From an uncultured Collinsella sp. (GTDB lineage Bacteria > Actinomycetota > Coriobacteriia > Coriobacteriales > Coriobacteriaceae), in NCBI GenBank assembly GCA_902468695.1, contig CABQZS010000214.1, positions 1 through 14,744 of the forward strand: DNA of 14,744 nucleotides. The letters are read 5' to 3'. Below, in pieces: positions 12,812 to 14,744 of the stretch (positions are counted from its first letter, which is position 1; each line of letters opens with the position of its first letter). A program made the position numbers and the translations under genes. Under the pieces are notes generated by a model, which was given only the letters and a program-made list of their open reading frames with translations, did not search any database and had not been told where the DNA came from.

Positions 12812-13258
12812 GTGCGTGCGGTGGTGCAGCGCGTGCTCAACGCCGGCGTGACGGTCGACGGCGAGTGCGTGGGCCGCATTGGACGCGGCTACCTGGTGCT
12901 GCTGGGTGTGGGCCATGGCGATACGCGTGCCGAGGCCGACAAGCTGTGGGGCAAGCTCCGCGGGCTGCGTATCAACGAGGACGAGAACGGCAAGACCAAC
13001 TTGGCGCTTGCCGATGTCGACGGCGAGGTGCTCGTGGTGTCGCAGTTCACGCTGTTCGCCGACTGCCGCCACGGTCGCCGTCCGTCGTTTACGGATGCCG
13101 GCGCACCCGATGTTGCCAACGAGCTCTACGAGTACTTCCTGACGCTCGTTCGTCAAGATGTCGAACACGTGGCGCACGGCATTTTTGGCGCCGATATGAA
13201 AGTCGACTTGGTCAACGACGGCCCATTCACCATCGTCTTGGACACCGACAACCTTTAG
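12812..13258 (+). CDS. dtd: D-aminoacyl-tRNA deacylase
   Basis: Homodimeric proofreading enzyme that removes D-amino acids mischarged on tRNA. The 148-residue protein begins MRAVVQRVLNAGVTVDGE, typical of the family, and has SQFTLFADCRHGRRPSF (77-93) and NDGPFTI (135-141). The Gly137-Pro138 pair is the cross-subunit Gly-cisPro motif that excludes L-substrates; the usual following Val is Phe here. The start is GTG at 12812, with AGGAG (12801-12805) inside the last codons of rdgB. Being next to murI and peptidoglycan genes may be relevant, as cells making D-amino acids need this activity, but the link is only suggestive. Confidence 0.95.
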   Translation: MRAVVQRVLNAGVTVDGECVGRIGRGYLVLLGVGHGDTRAEADKLWGKLRGLRINEDENGKTNLALADVDGEVLVVSQFTLFADCRHGRRPSFTDAGAPDVANELYEYFLTLVRQDVEHVAHGIFGADMKVDLVNDGPFTIVLDTDNL

Positions 13259-13286
13259 GTTACGCGGTTTTACCAAACCGCGTAAC
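13259..13286. repeat. Perfect 12-bp hairpin after dtd
   Basis: GTTACGCGGTTT (13259-13270) and AAACCGCGTAAC (13275-13286) are exact reverse complements around TACC, starting at the base after the dtd stop codon. No T-run follows on either strand. It may stabilise the mRNA 3' end or assist the intrinsic terminator 22 bases further on. Confidence 0.65.
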
Positions 13287-13307
13287 AACTGGTCATGCGA
13301 GGTTGTC

Positions 13308-13338
13308 GTCTGGTACGTATTCGAGACCGGGCTTTTTT
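13308..13338 (+). terminator. Intrinsic terminator of the dtd transcript
   Basis: GTCTGGT (13308-13314) pairs with ACCGGGC (13326-13332) over 7 bp with two wobbles. The loop is 11 bases, and six T (13333-13338) follow directly. It separates the dtd-ending transcript from the veg-ispE promoter just downstream. Confidence 0.6.
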
Positions 13339-13344
13339 AGCTAC

Positions 13345-13374
13345 TTGCGTTTGGCGGCAGCAGGGTGCTATAGT
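13345..13374 (+). promoter_or_regulatory. Promoter of veg-ispE
   Basis: TTGCGT (13345-13350), an 18-base spacer, then TATAGT (13369-13374) preceded by TGC, which makes an extended -10 (TGCTATAGT). It follows a terminator and precedes veg by 67 bases, the right place for a new transcript start near 13381. Confidence 0.55.
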
Positions 13375-13394
13375 ATTAGAGTTTTGTCTATCTT

Positions 13395-13414
13395 AGGGGT
13401 ATTATCCCCTTTTT
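13395..13414 (+). promoter_or_regulatory. Terminator-like hairpin in the veg leader
   Basis: AGGGG-TATTAT-CCCCT is a 5-bp stem, with T continuing to 13414. It lies about 14 bases after the expected transcript start and 15 bases before the veg ribosome site. It could act as an early attenuator or a pausing or 5'-stabilising hairpin. Confidence 0.4.
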
Positions 13415-13441
13415 GAATTGCACCTTCTGGAGGCCCTGTTC

Positions 13442-13738
13442 ATGGAAGAGATGGAAGTCAATCACGTCGACGACATCCACGAGAAGCTGACCGATATGGT
13501 GGGCGATCGCGTCAAGGTTAAGGCCAACATGGGCCGCACCCGCGTCGTCGAGCGCATGGGCACCATCAAGAGCGTCCACCCCGCCGTCTTTATCGTCGAG
13601 GTCGACGAGCGCCGCGGCCGCAAGTCGCGTCAGTCCTACCAGTATATCGATGTCCTCACCGGTCAGGTCGAGCTGTTCGACCCTGAGAGCGGCGAGCATA
13701 TCTTTACCCCGCTCGGCAATCAGCTCGAGGAGCACTAA
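13442..13738 (+). CDS. veg: Veg family protein
   Basis: Small basic protein of 98 residues resembling Bacillus subtilis Veg, a conserved protein reported to stimulate biofilm matrix genes; its biochemical function is not settled. The core VGDRVKVKANMGRTRVVERM (28-47) and the following VHPAVFIVEVDE and YQYIDVLTGQVELF segments match the remembered Veg pattern of a short beta-rich domain. The ATG at 13442 has GGAGG (13429-13433) 8 bases upstream. A TTG at 13418 lies before that ribosome site and is not the start. The next gene, ispE, starts 2 bases after the stop codon. veg and ispE are also close neighbours in Bacillus, which strengthens the call. It has its own promoter and a hairpin in the leader. 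Confidence 0.85.
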   Translation: MEEMEVNHVDDIHEKLTDMVGDRVKVKANMGRTRVVERMGTIKSVHPAVFIVEVDERRGRKSRQSYQYIDVLTGQVELFDPESGEHIFTPLGNQLEEH

Positions 13739-13740
13739 CG

Positions 13741-14637
13741 GTGACCGATCGGTCCCTGACTCTTTCCGCGCCGGCAAAGATTAACTTCTACCTGGGGGTT
13801 CATACCGAGCGCGATGACCGCGGCTACCACAGGGTCGATTCCCTGATGGCAGCCGTCGGTCTTTCCGATACCGTGACGGTCACGCCGGCGCAGGCGCTGA
13901 CTGTCCAGACGGTTCCGGCATCAGATTTTCCCATGCAAAAGAATACGGCGTATCGGGCTGCGGTTGCTATGGCCGAGCATTATGGTCGCGAGGCAAACAT
14001 CTGCGTGACGATTGAGAAGCGCATTCCATTGTGCGCCGGCTTGGGCGGCCCCTCGACGGATGCGGCCGCGGTCATTGTCGCCTTGGCGGAGCTCTGGGGC
14101 ATTGATCGCACCGACCCAGCGCTCGACGATATTGCGCGGGGCATTGGTGCTGACGTCCCGTTCTTTTTGCACGCGAGTCCTGCGTTCTACGTAGGTGGGG
14201 GAGACGTGCTGGCAACTGAGTACCCCGCGCTGCCCGCGACGCCTGTCGTACTGGTTAAGCCGCGGGAGGCGAGCGTTTCGACAATTGAAGCCTATCGACG
14301 TTTTGACGAGGCCCCGGTGCCTGCGGACAAGCTCGGCGCGATAGCTTCTGCCTTGCGTGCTGGTGATGCCGAGACGGCATATGCGCTCATCCATAACAAC
14401 CTGGGTATCATTTCCGCACAGATGGAGCCGCAGATTCAAACGGTTCTCGATTGGCTGCGTAAACAGGACGGCACCGTTGCTGTAGATGTGTGCGGATCGG
14501 GTGCCTGCTCGTTTGCCATTTGCGACACCGCCGCCACGGCCGAAAGGCTTGCCGACGCTGTCCAGCAAAATGGCTGGTGGGCCTGCGCGACTGAGCTCAT
14601 TCCCAACACGGTTCAAATCGACGCGCCAAAGAAATAA
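13741..14637 (+). CDS. ispE: 4-diphosphocytidyl-2-C-methyl-D-erythritol kinase
   Basis: GHMP kinase of the MEP isoprenoid pathway that phosphorylates CDP-methylerythritol. The 298-residue protein has SAPAKINFYLGVH (9-21, catalytic Lys13), RDDRGYHRVDSLM (24-36), the ATP loop PLCAGLGGPSTDAAAV (96-111), GADVPFFL (136-143, catalytic Asp138) and CGSGACSFAI (251-260). The ATP loop reads GLGGPSTDAAA where GLGGGSSDAAA is usual, and the first motif has DRGYH for DGYH; both look tolerable. The start is GTG with GAGGAG (13727-13732) 8 bases upstream, inside the end of veg, so translation is probably coupled to it. The product is needed for undecaprenyl phosphate and hence for cell-wall synthesis. Confidence 0.95.
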   Translation: MTDRSLTLSAPAKINFYLGVHTERDDRGYHRVDSLMAAVGLSDTVTVTPAQALTVQTVPASDFPMQKNTAYRAAVAMAEHYGREANICVTIEKRIPLCAGLGGPSTDAAAVIVALAELWGIDRTDPALDDIARGIGADVPFFLHASPAFYVGGGDVLATEYPALPATPVVLVKPREASVSTIEAYRRFDEAPVPADKLGAIASALRAGDAETAYALIHNNLGIISAQMEPQIQTVLDWLRKQDGTVAVDVCGSGACSFAICDTAATAERLADAVQQNGWWACATELIPNTVQIDAPKK

Positions 14638-14672
14638 AAATTTCTCTAGCACGCGGCGAAAATCTTTGTTAC

Positions 14673-14678
14673 TATAGT
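14673..14678 (+). promoter_or_regulatory. Possible -10 box of tRNA-Pro
   Basis: TATAGT (5 of 6 to consensus) in an AT-rich stretch ends 8 bases before the tRNA-Pro 5' end. The -35 region is unconvincing. The spacing mirrors the box before tRNA-Val. Confidence 0.4.
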
Positions 14679-14686
14679 CGAGCTAA

Positions 14687-14744
14687 CGGGTTGTGGCTCA
14701 GTTTGGTAGAGCACTGCGTTCGGGACGCAGGGGTCGCTGGTTCA
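14687..14744 (+). tRNA. tRNA-Pro, anticodon CGG (cut by window end)
   Basis: The first 58 bases of a tRNA are present: acceptor strand CGGGTTG, D-stem GCTC/GAGC, anticodon stem CTGCG/CGCAG with loop TTCGGGA (anticodon CGG, codon CCG), variable loop GGGTC, then GCTGG and the start of the T-loop, TTCA. The 3' part lies beyond the window. The CGGG beginning is typical of proline tRNA. Confidence 0.93.

Noticed and set aside
12113..13288. Open frame antisense to rdgB and dtd
   Set aside because: Same reason: the sense-strand genes are unmistakable and this product resembles nothing.
1..14744. CRISPR array, transposase, phage or defence genes
   Set aside because: No regularly spaced repeats and no such proteins were seen on either strand.

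Overview
The window reads as an ordinary, compact piece of a moderately GC-rich bacterial chromosome. Gene content, protein character, and a veg-ispE pair alongside a murI-rph-rdgB-dtd run suggest a Coriobacteriia actinobacterium, most likely Collinsella or a close relative. That placement is an inference from protein style and remembered synteny, not from a search.

Layout. (1) Bases 52-4939, plus strand: argC-argJ-argB-argD, the acetylated branch from N-acetylglutamate to ornithine. argF, argG, argH and argR are not in the window. (2) Bases 4940-5449: about 510 bases with no credible gene, but rich in structure. It holds a nested inverted repeat, a pair of 28-base inverted repeats about 165 bases apart, smaller hairpins, a stray tRNA T-arm-like segment and a terminator. 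(3) Minus strand: asnB (5583-7451), then a complete tRNA-Val(UAC) downstream of it (5450-5525) with its own terminator. (4) Bases 7452-7850: a 399-base divergent spacer. Its minus-strand side looks like a structured asnB leader with an intrinsic terminator inside it, a candidate attenuator. (5) Bases 7851-13258, plus strand: a murE-type Mur ligase, a HAD phosphatase, murI, rph, rdgB and dtd. (6) A terminator and a new promoter, then veg-ispE (13442-14637), then the first 58 bases of tRNA-Pro(CGG), cut by the window end.

How the genes fit together. murI supplies D-glutamate and the MurE-type ligase adds the third residue of the peptidoglycan stem peptide. The ligase carries DDPG where meso-diaminopimelate enzymes carry DNPR, so a diamino acid such as L-Lys or L-Orn is likelier. 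Since argCJBD makes ornithine, the arginine cluster may feed cell-wall synthesis as well as arginine; this is the most interesting metabolic hypothesis here. rph, rdgB and dtd are housekeeping genes for tRNA 3'-end trimming, nucleotide-pool cleaning and D-aminoacyl-tRNA proofreading. ispE belongs to the MEP isoprenoid pathway, which also feeds the lipid carrier of cell-wall synthesis.

I did not find a new defence, mobile or multi-gene system. The points worth a second look are the asnB leader, the repeat-rich spacer downstream of argD, and the third-residue specificity of the Mur ligase.
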